From: Leptospiraceae bacterium
GTDB taxonomy: Bacteria > Spirochaetota > Leptospiria > Leptospirales > Leptonemataceae
Reading direction: 5' to 3'
Length of the DNA: 64,000 bases
Assembly (NCBI GenBank): GCA_026005135.1
Contig: BPKM01000006.1
Location: 124,001 to 188,000 of the forward strand
In this document: positions 8,904-18,135 of the stretch, in pieces
How the letters are laid out: every line of letters starts with the position of its first letter
Position numbering within the stretch: the first letter of the stretch is position 1
The notes under the pieces: generated by a model
Told to the model about the DNA's origin: nothing
Seen by the model: the letters and a program-made list of their open reading frames with translations, nothing else
Databases searched by the model: none
Program-made: the position numbers and the translations under genes

Positions 8904-10115
8904 ATGAAAAAAATTGTTTATTTTATTTTAATTCTTGGAATATTAAATTGCCAATTTTTTAAAGACAAAATCATTGATTTATTTACTCCTGAATATAAAG
9001 CAGAGCCATCTGAATTTAAAGCTCAATTTATAGGTCCAGACAAACATAGAAAAAAAATTTTATTAAACCTCATTACAGTATTTTCTGGAAAACCACAAAT
9101 TACTTCAATAAGACCAATTCCAGATAATCCTCATTTATATTTAGCCACAATTAAAACTGGTGAATTAATGTTATATAATTTTAAAAATAAAAATTCTACT
9201 CTTATTAAAAAATTTGATGTGTTAACGGCATCAGAGCAGGGTTTATTAGGGTTAGCTTTTCATCCCAATTTTAATACCAATCGACTTATTTATTTGCATT
9301 ATTCAATTGGCAAAAGAGGGAAAAAATATGGTCGAATTTCTGAATTTTATTTTGATAAAAATTTTCAATTAAAAAATGAACGTATTTTATTAGAGGTAGA
9401 ACAACCTTATGCAAATCACGACGGTGGTCATTTAGAATTTGGACCTGATGGATATTTATATATTGGCTTAGGAGATGGTGGTTGGCGTGATGATCCTCAT
9501 AATCATGGACAAAATCCAAAAACCCTACTTGGTGCAATGCTTCGTATTGATGTAAAACCTTCTAAGAACTTACCTTATTCTATACCAGAAGATAATCCCT
9601 ACAAACAATATTCTGATTGGCGTAAAGAAATATATGCAATTGGACTTCGAAATCCCTGGAAATATTGTTTTGATCCCTTATCTGGTAAGTTGATTGTAGC
9701 AGATGTTGGTCAGGATCAATACGAAGAGATCTCTATTGTAGAAAAAGGTAAAAATTATGGATGGAGAATTAAAGAAGGCTATGTATGTTATATGGATAAA
9801 CATTTATGTAATAAAAAAGAACTGGTTGATCCCATTTATGTATATACTCACGAAGAAGGACAATCCATTACAGGAGGCTATGTATATACTTCGAATAAAA
9901 TTCCCGAATTAAAAAATAAATATATATTCGGAGATTTTGTACAGGGGAAAATATGGGCAATTGATGTAAATAAATTAGATCAAAACGTTCAGGAAAACGA
10001 TGTTTATTCTCTTGGAAAATGGCCTATCCTTATTTCTACTTTTGGCTATACAAAAGAAGGCGAAATCCTGATAGGCGATTATCAATCTGGAAAAATCTAT
10101 ATGTTTGCAAAGTAG
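8904..10115 (+). CDS. PQQ-dependent sugar dehydrogenase-like lipoprotein
   Basis: The preferred start is ATG 8904 (403 residues) because it begins MKKIVYFILILGILNC, a lipoprotein signal with a plausible lipobox Cys; an upstream in-frame TTG would put 12 residues before it. The mature part is a soluble glucose/sorbosone dehydrogenase beta-propeller: ASEQGLLGLAFHPNF, NHDGGHLEFGPDGYLYIGLGDGG, YAIGLRNPWKYCFDP and GYVYTSNKIPELKNKYIFGDF are characteristic blocks. Family members oxidise aldoses with pyrroloquinoline quinone in the periplasm, but many homologues are uncharacterised and the substrate is unknown here. It converges with murA, with 6 bp between the stops. Confidence 0.85.
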   Translation: MKKIVYFILILGILNCQFFKDKIIDLFTPEYKAEPSEFKAQFIGPDKHRKKILLNLITVFSGKPQITSIRPIPDNPHLYLATIKTGELMLYNFKNKNSTLIKKFDVLTASEQGLLGLAFHPNFNTNRLIYLHYSIGKRGKKYGRISEFYFDKNFQLKNERILLEVEQPYANHDGGHLEFGPDGYLYIGLGDGGWRDDPHNHGQNPKTLLGAMLRIDVKPSKNLPYSIPEDNPYKQYSDWRKEIYAIGLRNPWKYCFDPLSGKLIVADVGQDQYEEISIVEKGKNYGWRIKEGYVCYMDKHLCNKKELVDPIYVYTHEEGQSITGGYVYTSNKIPELKNKYIFGDFVQGKIWAIDVNKLDQNVQENDVYSLGKWPILISTFGYTKEGEILIGDYQSGKIYMFAK

Positions 10116-10121
10116 AAATTT

Positions 10122-11444
10122 TTACCTTGATGGCATAACTGTTCTTTTGATATTTGCTCCTAATTTTTGTAATCGTTTTTCGATTTCCATAAAACCACGA
10201 TCAATTTGATGTATGTTTTGTATTATAGATTCTCCATGGGCACATAAAGCAGCTATAAGCATTGCCATACCAGCTCTAATGTCTGGCGAAGATACTATAT
10301 TTCCATATAAAGGTGTTGGACCTATCACTACGGCACGATGAGGATCACATAATACAATTCTTGCGCCCATAGAAATTAATCTATCTGTAAAAAATAGACG
10401 AGATTCAAATAATTTTTCGTGTATCAATATTGTTCCTTCACATTGAGTAGCAGTTACAAGAGCTACAGAAGTCATATCCGCAGGAAATCCAGGCCAGGGG
10501 GCAGATTCTATCTTAGGAATTGCACCTCCAATATCCATTTCTATTTTTAATGATTGATCTGCTGGTACAATCAAAATATCTTTTCCTTTTTCTTTTTCTG
10601 GACGAGTTAAAATACCTAATCGAGAAAAGACCATACGGATCATTCTTAGATTTTGCAAATCTGGTTCTTCTATTACAAGCTCACCTTTTGTGACTGCTGC
10701 TAAGGAAATAAAACTACCAACTTCTAAATAATCAGGTCCAATACGATGCTCTGTTCCTTTTAATTTTTCTATTCCTTGAATTTTTAAAACATTAGAACCA
10801 ATACCTTTGATTTTTGCTCCCATTTTATTTAAAAAATGGCATAAGTTTTGAACATGAGGTTCTGAGGCAGCATTTCTGATAATTGTTTCTCCTTTAGCAA
10901 AAACTGCTGCACAAATAGCATTTTCAGTTGCAGTAACAGAAGCTTCGTCTAATAATATATCTGCACCTTTTAGTTCATCAGCCTTAATTTCAAAACCATC
11001 AGGAAAAACTTTAACTTTTGCTCCCAGTGATTTAAATGCTAAAATATGAGTATCCAATCGCCTTCTTCCAATTCTATCTCCGCCAGGTCGTGGCAAGAAG
11101 ACTTCTTTTTCTCTTGCTAAAATTGGACCAGCGAGTGTAACAGAACCTCTTAATAAAGCGCTTAAATGTTTGGGGATTTCATTTTTTATGGAATGATTCG
11201 CATTTATAATAACTTTTGTTTTATTGTTTTTTTCTGGATATTTTACTTCTACACCAATGGATTTTAATATTTCTATCATCTGCCTTACATCTTCGATATC
11301 TGGTAAATTTTCAATTATAACTGGCTCGCTTGCAAGAATAGATGCAGCTAATATGGGTAAAGCTTCGTTTTTATTCCCCTGTGGTCTTATAGTTCCATTT
11401 AGAGGCTTTCCTCCTTCTACAATAAAAACTTCATTCTGAGACAT
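10122..11444 (-). CDS. murA: UDP-N-acetylglucosamine 1-carboxyvinyltransferase
   Basis: This 440-residue protein catalyses the first committed step of peptidoglycan synthesis, transferring enolpyruvate from PEP to UDP-GlcNAc. The N-terminal GNKNEALP block carries the conserved K25-N26. The catalytic loop reads [13 protein letters not shown], so position 123, which is Cys in E. coli MurA (Cys115), is Asp. Asp-type MurA enzymes (Mycobacterium, Chlamydia, Borrelia) are active and insensitive to fosfomycin, so the same is inferred here. Length and C-terminal blocks ([19 protein letters not shown]) are normal. It is followed in the same direction by nothing close; trmL lies 40 bp upstream. Confidence 0.93.
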   Translation of the reverse strand: MSQNEVFIVEGGKPLNGTIRPQGNKNEALPILAASILASEPVIIENLPDIEDVRQMIEILKSIGVEVKYPEKNNKTKVIINANHSIKNEIPKHLSALLRGSVTLAGPILAREKEVFLPRPGGDRIGRRRLDTHILAFKSLGAKVKVFPDGFEIKADELKGADILLDEASVTATENAICAAVFAKGETIIRNAASEPHVQNLCHFLNKMGAKIKGIGSNVLKIQGIEKLKGTEHRIGPDYLEVGSFISLAAVTKGELVIEEPDLQNLRMIRMVFSRLGILTRPEKEKGKDILIVPADQSLKIEMDIGGAIPKIESAPWPGFPADMTSVALVTATQCEGTILIHEKLFESRLFFTDRLISMGARIVLCDPHRAVVIGPTPLYGNIVSSPDIRAGMAMLIAALCAHGESIIQNIHQIDRGFMEIEKRLQKLGANIKRTVMPSR

Positions 11445-11484
11445 AATAACAAAAAAAAATTCTTCGATAACCCTGCAAATGATT

Positions 11485-11997
11485 TTAGCTTAATTCTATT
11501 TCATCTAAGGTTAAAATTAAATTTGGAAAATTGGTTTGTCGAAATGCTTCATAAATCATAATAGATACTGCATTTGCAAGGTTTAAGGATCGACATCGTT
11601 TAGAAACAGGTATTCTTAGTAAATTGTCCGGACATTCTTTTTGAATTTTTTTATGTAGAAATTCTGGTAAGCCTTTTGTTTCGCTTCCAAAAACAAAAAT
11701 CTGATCTTTTTGAAACTTAAATTCAGTATAAACTTTCTTACCAAAACGTGATAAAAAGGCAACATCTTTCATAGATTTATTTTGTTTAAATAAATATTCT
11801 TCGTAGTCTTCCCATTTTTCAAACATTTGAATAGATATTTCTTTATAATAATCTAATCCAGCTCGTCTTAGAGAAGCGTCGTCCATATTAAAGGCTGGTT
11901 TCCCAACAATACTCAAGCGGGAATTGGTACAGGCACATAATCGAATTATATTTCCAGTATTTTGTGGTATCTTAGGTTCGTATAATACAATTTCCAT
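11485..11997 (-). CDS. trmL: tRNA (cytidine(34)-2'-O)-methyltransferase TrmL
   Basis: This 170-residue SPOUT-fold methyltransferase modifies the wobble nucleotide of tRNA-Leu isoacceptors in characterised members. Diagnostic segments are [18 protein letters not shown] at the N-terminus, FGSETKGLP in the middle, and [19 protein letters not shown], which forms the SAM-binding knot near the C-terminus. The length fits TrmL rather than the longer TrmH/RlmB proteins. It is upstream of murA on the same strand with a 40-bp gap. Confidence 0.92.
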   Translation of the reverse strand: MEIVLYEPKIPQNTGNIIRLCACTNSRLSIVGKPAFNMDDASLRRAGLDYYKEISIQMFEKWEDYEEYLFKQNKSMKDVAFLSRFGKKVYTEFKFQKDQIFVFGSETKGLPEFLHKKIQKECPDNLLRIPVSKRCRSLNLANAVSIMIYEAFRQTNFPNLILTLDEIELS

Positions 11998-12374
11998 AAG
12001 AAAACGTAAAATTGATTAAAGCTACAATGTAAAATTAAAAATATTTTTAGAGATAGCAAATTATTATAAAAGGCTATAATGATGATATTATTTTAGTACT
12101 TTTAAAATATCACTACATTACTATCTCAGTAAAAAATTGGGTTATTAAAATTTTTATAATATTTGATTTATAAATTTAATTATTTTATATGACTGTCAAT
12201 CATATTCATCAAAAAATCTGTAAAAAATCCTCTGTTCCTCGTAATCTACAACACTAATCAATGTATAATTACAAAGGCTTCGGATTCGATTCTGGATTCT
12301 TTGCTGCCTTAAAGATAATTCTGGTTTCTCTACAAGAGGTATTATGTCTCTTCCTATAGCTTTTTTATTATCAT

Positions 12375-12537
12375 AAGCTTTGTTGCAAAGGCTATTACAT
12401 TGTATGCTTAATCAAATTTAGATTTTGTTTTTTGTAATTTTAATTTTATTTAAATTGAGTTTATTTTTATTATTGAATGAATAATGATTTTATTTTTTAA
12501 GACTATCTATATTATTTTTACTGTTGCAACAAAGCTT
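12375..12537. mobile_element. MITE A, 163 bp with perfect 14-bp inverted ends
   Basis: The element begins AAGCTTTGTTGCAA (12375-12388) and ends with the exact reverse complement (12524-12537). The interior has no coding potential and is T-rich. It interrupts the DUF1564-like gene between LDWD and AYDNKK. The ends resemble the GCTTTGTTGCA termini of IS5/IS903-like insertion sequences, so it is probably a non-autonomous derivative. The exact target duplication is unclear. Confidence 0.7.
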
Positions 12538-12782
12538 TGGTCCCAATCTAACATAATTCTTAAAATACAACTCATAGAATAACCCAAATAATACCTTAAT
12601 TGATACATCTTTCCCCATAAGGGTGGCTTCATTACTATCCAGTATTTGTTATATTCTCTTGTTACTGGCTGATATTTTGCCGTCATTGTTTTTCTATTAT
12701 GGGCTATTTTTATTTTATAAAGATATTTTAGATATTTTTTTAATAAATAAAAAATGGTTTTTGGAATACTACTATTAAAACG

Positions 12783-12960
12783 GGCTCTGTTGCATAAAAG
12801 TTAATTATTTTCTAATTATAAAAATATTTATCAACATTTTTAGACAATTTTTCGTGATATGGAAAAAGTATTAAATTTTTAAAGGTATGCTTGTAATATT
12901 TGAAAAAATTTCGCTTTTATAAAAGATTTTGATTTAAAATAGTAGTTATGCAACAAAGCC
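12783..12960. mobile_element. MITE B, about 178 bp, copy 1
   Basis: The ends are GGCTCTGTTGCATAA on the left and TTATGCAACAAAGCC on the right, near-perfect inverted repeats. The interior (TATTTATCAACATTTTTAGA..., ATATGGAAAAAGTATTAAAT) recurs inverted at 54640-54819. It interrupts the 5' third of the DUF1564-like gene. It has no coding capacity, so its transposase must come from an element elsewhere with matching ends. Confidence 0.8.
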
Positions 12961-13219
12961 AAAAAAAAACGAGAAATTGCTAAATATTTTAAGAAATCAT
13001 AATGTAATGGTAATAGATTTACACAAACTAAATGTAAGTCTTTTGTATGGAATTTGATTTTATCTTTTGTGTTCATATATATTAAGTAGTCCATTTTAGT
13101 AAAAAGCTTACTAAAAAAATTATGTTAAATATAGGATAATAAAGTATGTATACTGAATTGTATTAAAATGATGTTTGATTTTATTAGAAATTTTATTTTG
13201 TGTTTATTTTTTAATAAGA

Positions 13220-14362
13220 TTATTTCATTACATATACCCAATCTGTAAAAACAGGATCGAGTTCTTTTGATTTTAACATTTCTACAATTTCCGGAATACT
13301 TCTATGATCTTCTATATGGAATTGTTCTGTTGCTTCTTTGCCACTATAACCACCTGGTTCTGTTTTTGAGCCTGCAGAGATTTGAGTAATGCAAATTGGG
13401 ATTACATGATCTCTAAAATAAGGAGATTCTCTTGTTGAAAGAATTAAGCCAACATCAGGTAAAAAGATTCGTAGTGCACATAGAAATAAAACATAAATTT
13501 TATCAGAAATTACAGGGACATTTTGAAAATTTTCTGCTGGTTTTAATCGAGGTAATGATATAGTTATATGAGTTTTCCAGTATTTTTTTAATAAATACTG
13601 AGCATGTAATCCTACCATCGCTACTTCTGTTTGTGGATCTGATAATCCCATAAGAGCACCAATTCCAATTTTTCTTAATCCAGCAAGACCACCGCGATCG
13701 GGACAATTTAAACGAAATTCCATTCTTTTTTTTACACCCTGTAAATGGACTTCTTTATATCGAATAGGATCATAAGTTTCTTGATAAATCGTCAAACTAT
13801 CAACACCTTTTGTTCGTAAATATTTATATTCTTCTTCTTTTAAAGGATAAACTTCTATACCTATCGATGAAAAGTGATTTTTAAGTTTTTCTGCAACTTC
13901 TCCAATATAAGAAACTGGTGTATTTCTATAATCTTCTCCTGTAAGTAATAAAATATGTCTAATACCTTGATTATGCAAAATCATTGCTTCTTCGTATGCT
14001 TCTTCAATACTGAGGGTTCGTCTTTTAATAGGATTATTATAACTAAAACCACAATATGTACAAATAGATTTACACTCATTAGATAAATATAAAGGAGCAT
14101 AGATTAATATTGCTTTACCAAAACGTTTTCTTGTAATTTTATAAGCAATTTGAGCAATAGGTTCCAAATATTCTAAAGCTGGAGTAGAAATTAAATATAA
14201 AAATTCATTCCATGGAATATGTTCGTATTGTAATGATTTATTTAAAATATTTTCAATTTTATTTTTAGTATGTTTACAATCTTGATTGATATTTTGTAAT
14301 TGAAGTTTTATTTCTTCAAAAGGATAATTTTTTATATAATCAGAAAATTGTAGTGTTTGCAT
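13220..14362 (-). CDS. thiH: 2-iminoacetate synthase (tyrosine lyase) ThiH
   Basis: This 380-residue radical-SAM enzyme cleaves tyrosine to dehydroglycine and p-cresol, supplying the glycine imine for thiamine thiazole formation. The [4Fe-4S] motif CxxxCxxC is C97, C101 and C104 (CKSICTYCGFS). Further family blocks include LLLTGEDY, YQETYDPIRY and the C-terminal GGYSGKEATEQF. It follows thiG with only 2 bp between the stop and its ATG, so the two are translated from one message. Use of ThiH rather than the oxidase ThiO fits a low-oxygen-tolerant lifestyle. Confidence 0.95.
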   Translation of the reverse strand: MQTLQFSDYIKNYPFEEIKLQLQNINQDCKHTKNKIENILNKSLQYEHIPWNEFLYLISTPALEYLEPIAQIAYKITRKRFGKAILIYAPLYLSNECKSICTYCGFSYNNPIKRRTLSIEEAYEEAMILHNQGIRHILLLTGEDYRNTPVSYIGEVAEKLKNHFSSIGIEVYPLKEEEYKYLRTKGVDSLTIYQETYDPIRYKEVHLQGVKKRMEFRLNCPDRGGLAGLRKIGIGALMGLSDPQTEVAMVGLHAQYLLKKYWKTHITISLPRLKPAENFQNVPVISDKIYVLFLCALRIFLPDVGLILSTRESPYFRDHVIPICITQISAGSKTEPGGYSGKEATEQFHIEDHRSIPEIVEMLKSKELDPVFTDWVYVMK

Positions 14363-14364
14363 AT

Positions 14365-15267
14365 TTACCTACTTTCTTCGTCTAAGAATCCTGTTAGAGG
14401 ACTCGAAGCACTTGCTTTTTTCCAGCTATCTATAAATTTATTATTAATTGAAAGGATATTTTCATTTGCTAAGATACCATTTAAATATGCTTCTCTACCA
14501 GATATTGCTGCCAGTGCGAAAGAAAATGCAGAATATCCACAATCTCCAGAAATAGCAATTGCTGTATTTACTAAAACAGCATCTGCTCCTAATTCAAAAG
14601 CTTCTGCTACATGGGAAGGAAGGCCAAGACCTGCATCAATTACGACTGGAACATCAGCCTGTTCTATTATAATTTTTATACTTTCTTTTGTTCGGATACC
14701 TTGATTTGAACCAATAGGTGAACCTAAAGGCATAACAGTAGAAGCACCTGCTTCCTGTAATTGTTTAGCAAGTACAGGATCAGCTTGAATATAAGGTAAT
14801 ACAACAAATCCTTCTTTTACTAAAATTTCAGTTGCTTTAAGTGTTTCTTTTGCATCTGGTAATAAATAATAAGGATCAGGTGTTACTTCTAATTTTATCC
14901 AGTTGCCTGCCCCCATTTCTCTTGCTAATCTGGCAAGTCTAATAGCTTCTTCTGCATCACGAGCTCCTGAAGTATTAGGAAGTAATTGAATTTTTTCTAA
15001 ATTAATAGCGGAAATAATATCTTCTTCATTAATATTTTTATTTAAGTCAATACGTCGAAGTGCAACTGTTACCATTTCCGTACAGGACATTTCTATAGCA
15101 TTCTTCATACTCTCAATAGAAGAAAACTTACCTGTACCAACAAATAGACGAGATTTAAATATCCTATCAGAAATTTTTAATGGTTCTGGATCTCGTTGGA
15201 ATTGTTCTTCAATTAAAGAAGAAAGATGATGAACCAGTGATTCTTTTGATAATGAGGAAATATTCAT
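14365..15267 (-). CDS. thiG: Thiazole synthase ThiG
   Basis: This 300-residue TIM-barrel enzyme condenses deoxyxylulose phosphate, dehydroglycine and sulphur from ThiS into the thiazole phosphate of thiamine. The Schiff-base lysine is K125 in [15 protein letters not shown] at 44-50 and the phosphate-binding DAGLGLPSH and [12 protein letters not shown] blocks are present. About 35 residues precede the usual family start (around [13 protein letters not shown]), longer than typical ThiG (about 260 residues). No thiS is next to it, and the 139 bp upstream do not show a TPP riboswitch core (no CTGAGA-ACCTGA pair). Confidence 0.95.
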   Translation of the reverse strand: MNISSLSKESLVHHLSSLIEEQFQRDPEPLKISDRIFKSRLFVGTGKFSSIESMKNAIEMSCTEMVTVALRRIDLNKNINEEDIISAINLEKIQLLPNTSGARDAEEAIRLARLAREMGAGNWIKLEVTPDPYYLLPDAKETLKATEILVKEGFVVLPYIQADPVLAKQLQEAGASTVMPLGSPIGSNQGIRTKESIKIIIEQADVPVVIDAGLGLPSHVAEAFELGADAVLVNTAIAISGDCGYSAFSFALAAISGREAYLNGILANENILSINNKFIDSWKKASASSPLTGFLDEESR

Positions 15268-15406
15268 ATTTACAAAAAAATAAAAAAAGAAATTCGGTCA
15301 ATACTATTGATATTTTATTGAATAGATTCTTATGAAATAGTAGTTTGCCCATTAGAGAAATTAAAAAAACTATCCCTTAAAAGTTTTTTTCAGTAATATT
15401 AGTATT

Positions 15407-16678
15407 ATGATGAATAATAATTATTTAACACAAGATTTATTAAAATCAGAAGAAACTGAAGAAAAAGAAAAACAATATTATACTGTATTAGTAGCATATT
15501 CCGAAATTGCTTTAAAAGGTAATAATAGAAGTTATTTTATTAATCAATTAAGGGATAATATAAAAAAAGCCTGTAAATTAAATCAGGTAGAACTTTTAAA
15601 AATTCAAAAAATATCTAATCAAATCCTATGTGAATTTAATTCCACGAAAGAGAAAATTATTTCTTGTTTAAATAGTGTTTTTGGTATAAAGTATTTTAGT
15701 TTTATTGATAAAATTCCTGCAAAAGAATCTTCATTAATAGAATATAGTAAAAAGATATTTCAAAGCATGAAGACTGATGGTATTAAAACCATTAATATTC
15801 AAGTAAAAAGAATTGATAAAACATTTCCAAAAACCTCATTGGAAATTATTGAAGTAATGCATCAAATTGCAAAAAATTATGGTTTAACATTATTATTTAA
15901 AGATAAGGAAAATGTAATTTATATTAAAGTTCATAAAGATGAAATCTGGATTTATTATAAAAAATATTCTGGATTGAATGGATTACCAGCTAATTGTCTT
16001 GGTAAGACACTTTCTTTGCTTTCTGGGGGAATTGATTCTCCTGTTGCATCTTATTTAACTATAAAAAGAGGTGCACATGTTGATTTTATTCATTTTCATG
16101 TATTTCATTCAGAAGAGTTGGTTCTAAATAGTAAGATATTAAAGACCATAAAAATTTTAAATCAATATCAATTTTATTCTAAATTATATTTAGTACCTCA
16201 TAATATATTTGATTTATATATAATGGGAAATGTGGATTATAGTTATGAACTTGTATTATTTAAACATTTTATTCTTAAAATTGCCGAAATTATTGCAAAG
16301 AAATTTAATTATTATGCTCTTATTACGGGTGATTCTTTGGGGCAGGTTGCATCTCAAACATTAGAAAATTTATATAGTAGTTCTTATTCTATTGATGTTC
16401 CTGTATTAAGGCCTTTAATAAGTTTTGATAAAGAAGAAATAACATTATTGGCAAAAAAGATCCGCACCTACGATTTAAGTATTCAGAGTTATAAAGATTG
16501 TTGTTCATTAATTGCCAAAAAGCCAAAAACAAAAGTTAAGCGAGAAAAACTTATAGGAATCATACATAAATTGCCATGGGAACAAATTATAGAAGAAACA
16601 TTAAAACATATAAAAGTTTATTATATCCATTTGTTAAAAGAAGAACAGATAAAAGAAATTTCTTTAAGCCTTGTATAA
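15407..16678 (+). CDS. thiI: tRNA 4-thiouridine / thiazole sulphur transferase ThiI
   Basis: This 423-residue protein has an N-terminal ferredoxin-like and THUMP RNA-binding region, then an adenylating PP-loop SGGIDSPVA at 206-214. It ends with the DCCSLIAKKPKTK block typical of ThiI. It lacks the C-terminal rhodanese domain of E. coli ThiI, so it is the shorter form, in which another sulphur donor is needed. In the family it makes 4-thiouridine at tRNA position 8 and can supply sulphur for thiazole. It is divergent from thiG-thiH across 139 bp, which fits a shared thiamine role. The start is one of two consecutive ATGs (15407 or 15410). Confidence 0.93.
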   Translation: MMNNNYLTQDLLKSEETEEKEKQYYTVLVAYSEIALKGNNRSYFINQLRDNIKKACKLNQVELLKIQKISNQILCEFNSTKEKIISCLNSVFGIKYFSFIDKIPAKESSLIEYSKKIFQSMKTDGIKTINIQVKRIDKTFPKTSLEIIEVMHQIAKNYGLTLLFKDKENVIYIKVHKDEIWIYYKKYSGLNGLPANCLGKTLSLLSGGIDSPVASYLTIKRGAHVDFIHFHVFHSEELVLNSKILKTIKILNQYQFYSKLYLVPHNIFDLYIMGNVDYSYELVLFKHFILKIAEIIAKKFNYYALITGDSLGQVASQTLENLYSSSYSIDVPVLRPLISFDKEEITLLAKKIRTYDLSIQSYKDCCSLIAKKPKTKVKREKLIGIIHKLPWEQIIEETLKHIKVYYIHLLKEEQIKEISLSLV

Positions 16679-16695
16679 ATTATAAAATGAGTATA

Positions 16696-17253
16696 TTATT
16701 TCGAAAAAATATTTCTACAATAAGTATTATTTTTTAAAATATTTTTTTTAATATTACAACTTTGTGAATTATTCAATTGATTAATGCAAAATAAATAATT
16801 CATTAAAATTTGAAATTGTTTTTCGTTTAAAAATGGTTTTAAGTTATCGAATGTAGCTTCTATAGTTTTTATTTTATATTTGTTTTTTTTCTGAAATTCT
16901 TCTAATTGATTATTTTTTTTAGCATAATCATAATCTTTTTGATATTCATTTAATTCCTTAGAAAAAGATTGAATTTGTTCATCTGTTAATTCTAAAAGAG
17001 AATTTAGTTTTTCTCCTTGTTCCAACTGACAATTATAAATAGTAGATTTAGATAAAAGATATTCTCTTTGTTGAGGATCATTTTTAAAAATATTCTGAAT
17101 TTCTTCTTGAATGCAAGGAACCATCAATTTACAAAAATTTATTACTTCCTTAGATGATTGTATATAAAAAGAAATATTGGCATTATCATTTTTATTACAA
17201 TTTATAATAAAAACAACAACTGTTAAAAAGAAAACTTTAATAATGTTATTCAT
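16696..17253 (-). CDS. Hypothetical lipoprotein with conserved cysteines
   Basis: I prefer the ATG at 17253 (185 residues), because it begins MNNIIKVFFLTVVVFIINC, a lipoprotein signal followed by NKNDN; a frame extension upstream would bury this signal. The mature protein is helical and charged, with Cys residues at the start (CKLMVPC), middle (NCQLEQG) and end (SCNIKK, CRNIF), suggesting disulphides in the periplasm. TDEQIQSFSKELNEY looks like a short helical segment. I do not recognise the family. It converges with thiI with 17 bp between stops. Confidence 0.55.
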   Translation of the reverse strand: MNNIIKVFFLTVVVFIINCNKNDNANISFYIQSSKEVINFCKLMVPCIQEEIQNIFKNDPQQREYLLSKSTIYNCQLEQGEKLNSLLELTDEQIQSFSKELNEYQKDYDYAKKNNQLEEFQKKNKYKIKTIEATFDNLKPFLNEKQFQILMNYLFCINQLNNSQSCNIKKNILKNNTYCRNIFSK

Positions 17254-17349
17254 AAAGCTAATTACCAGATTTTTTTTTGTCCTTATTGAATAAAGTATTT
17301 TTGAATTCATTAAGTGTATATATTTATATCTTTGCATTTTTTTAGATAT

Positions 17350-17604
17350 AAGAATATATACGAGATGATGGGTATAGTATAAATTATATTATAAGGTTCC
17401 TAAATGGGATTGATATAGAAGGTTTGATGATAAGATATCTTTATTGAGAGATACATTAAGAGAAGATTGGTTTTAAATTTGTAACAAGTGTTACAGAAAT
17501 CAGAATAGAGCATCGGTTTTATAGGGGAAAAGAGTTGGTAGAAAAAGACATTGAAATATTATGTACCTAAAGAAATTTATATAAAATTTAAATTGATTGT
17601 TTAC
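17350..17604 (+). pseudogene. Decayed 3' half of a DUF1564-like cassette
   Basis: The bases from CGAGATGATGGGTATAGTAT onward match the second half of the intact cassettes through ATTGAAATATTATGTACC. The left end and promoter are missing, and frameshifts break the frame. A degenerate right end lies near 17600-17604 (TTTAC). It occupies most of the gap 17254-17670; nothing else is seen there. Confidence 0.75.
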
Positions 17605-17670
17605 GAAATAAGTAATCATTTATATTATATTTTTATAGACGTCTAAGTATTTATAGTTAAATTATATATT

Positions 17671-18105
17671 ATGAATTTTATTCCACCAGCTGGACCACCA
17701 CAAAAACCTGCGCCCAAATTATATTCTGTTTTAGGAGAAGAAAATATAAGAAAATTATTATATTATCATTATAAAAATCTTTCTAAATCTAAAATTAAAC
17801 ACCTTTTTCCTCAGGAGGAAGAAGAATTACGATTTGCTGCTGATAAAAATGCAGATTTTTTTATTCAGGTTTTAGGTGGACCTCCTTATTTTTCTCAAAA
17901 GCATGGTGCGCCAATGATGAGGGCAAGGCATATGAAATTTCCTATTACTTATGAAGCAAGAAATGTCTGGCTTCAATGTTTTTATGATGCAATTGAACAA
18001 TTAAAACAAGAATTAAATGATACTGTTGATTTTACCAAAGAGATGGAAGAATTGTTTAAAGAATTTTTAAATTCTTTCTCTGAATGGATGGTTAATACAA
18101 AATAG
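17671..18105 (+). CDS. Truncated haemoglobin
   Basis: This 144-residue haem protein has the 2-over-2 globin signature: GGPPYFSQKHGAPMMRARH with the proximal His at H87, then MKFPI and a conserved W100 (VWLQCF), which fits group II truncated haemoglobins. Group II members bind O2, NO or CO and are often linked to oxidative or nitrosative stress. About 15 Pro/Ala-rich residues precede the globin fold. It converges with pdhC and shares the hairpin at 18105-18126. Confidence 0.88.
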   Translation: MNFIPPAGPPQKPAPKLYSVLGEENIRKLLYYHYKNLSKSKIKHLFPQEEEELRFAADKNADFFIQVLGGPPYFSQKHGAPMMRARHMKFPITYEARNVWLQCFYDAIEQLKQELNDTVDFTKEMEELFKEFLNSFSEWMVNTK

Positions 18106-18126
18106 GCGGTCTTTTATTTAACCGCC
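18105..18126. terminator. Shared bidirectional terminator
   Basis: GGCGGT at 18105-18110 pairs with ACCGCC at 18121-18126 around a CTTTTATTTA loop, directly after the globin stop and just before the pdhC stop. The stem is perfect, but T-runs on either side are short. Confidence 0.6.
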
Positions 18127-18135
18127 CAATTTATA

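Larger units (their letters stand above)
12196..13094 (-). pseudogene. Divergent DUF1564-like gene interrupted by two MITEs
   Basis: Removing two inserted elements joins three coding pieces on the minus strand. Piece 1 (13094 to about 12961) starts MDYLIYMNTKDK and ends near AISRFF. Piece 2 (about 12780-12538) reads FNSSIPKTIFYLLKKYLKYL through YYLGYSMSCILRIMLDWD. Piece 3 (about 12374-12196) reads AYDNKKAIGRDIIP to FFDEYD and a stop. The order parallels the intact paralogues: SSYSDMFLFLISKYIERL aligns with piece 2's start, TGYSISHIIRLLIEWE with LGYSMSCILRIMLDWD, and the C-terminal FYRARELVEE with FYRFFDEYD. It is a more distant relative than the three cassette genes and is not bounded by the 688-bp ends. 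The gene is inactive as it stands. Confidence 0.65.

Noticed and set aside
12879-13094. 71-residue open frame as a separate gene
   Set aside because: Its first 45 residues are the 5' part of the interrupted DUF1564-like gene and the rest reads into MITE B.
13107-13111. CTTAC near the start of the broken DUF1564-like gene as a cassette end
   Set aside because: It lies only 13 bp from the ATG, not 136 bp, and no matching right end is found, so it is probably chance.
15268-15406. TPP riboswitch before thiG
   Set aside because: The CTGAGA and ACCTGATCTGGATAATGCC-type cores are not present on either strand of the gap.
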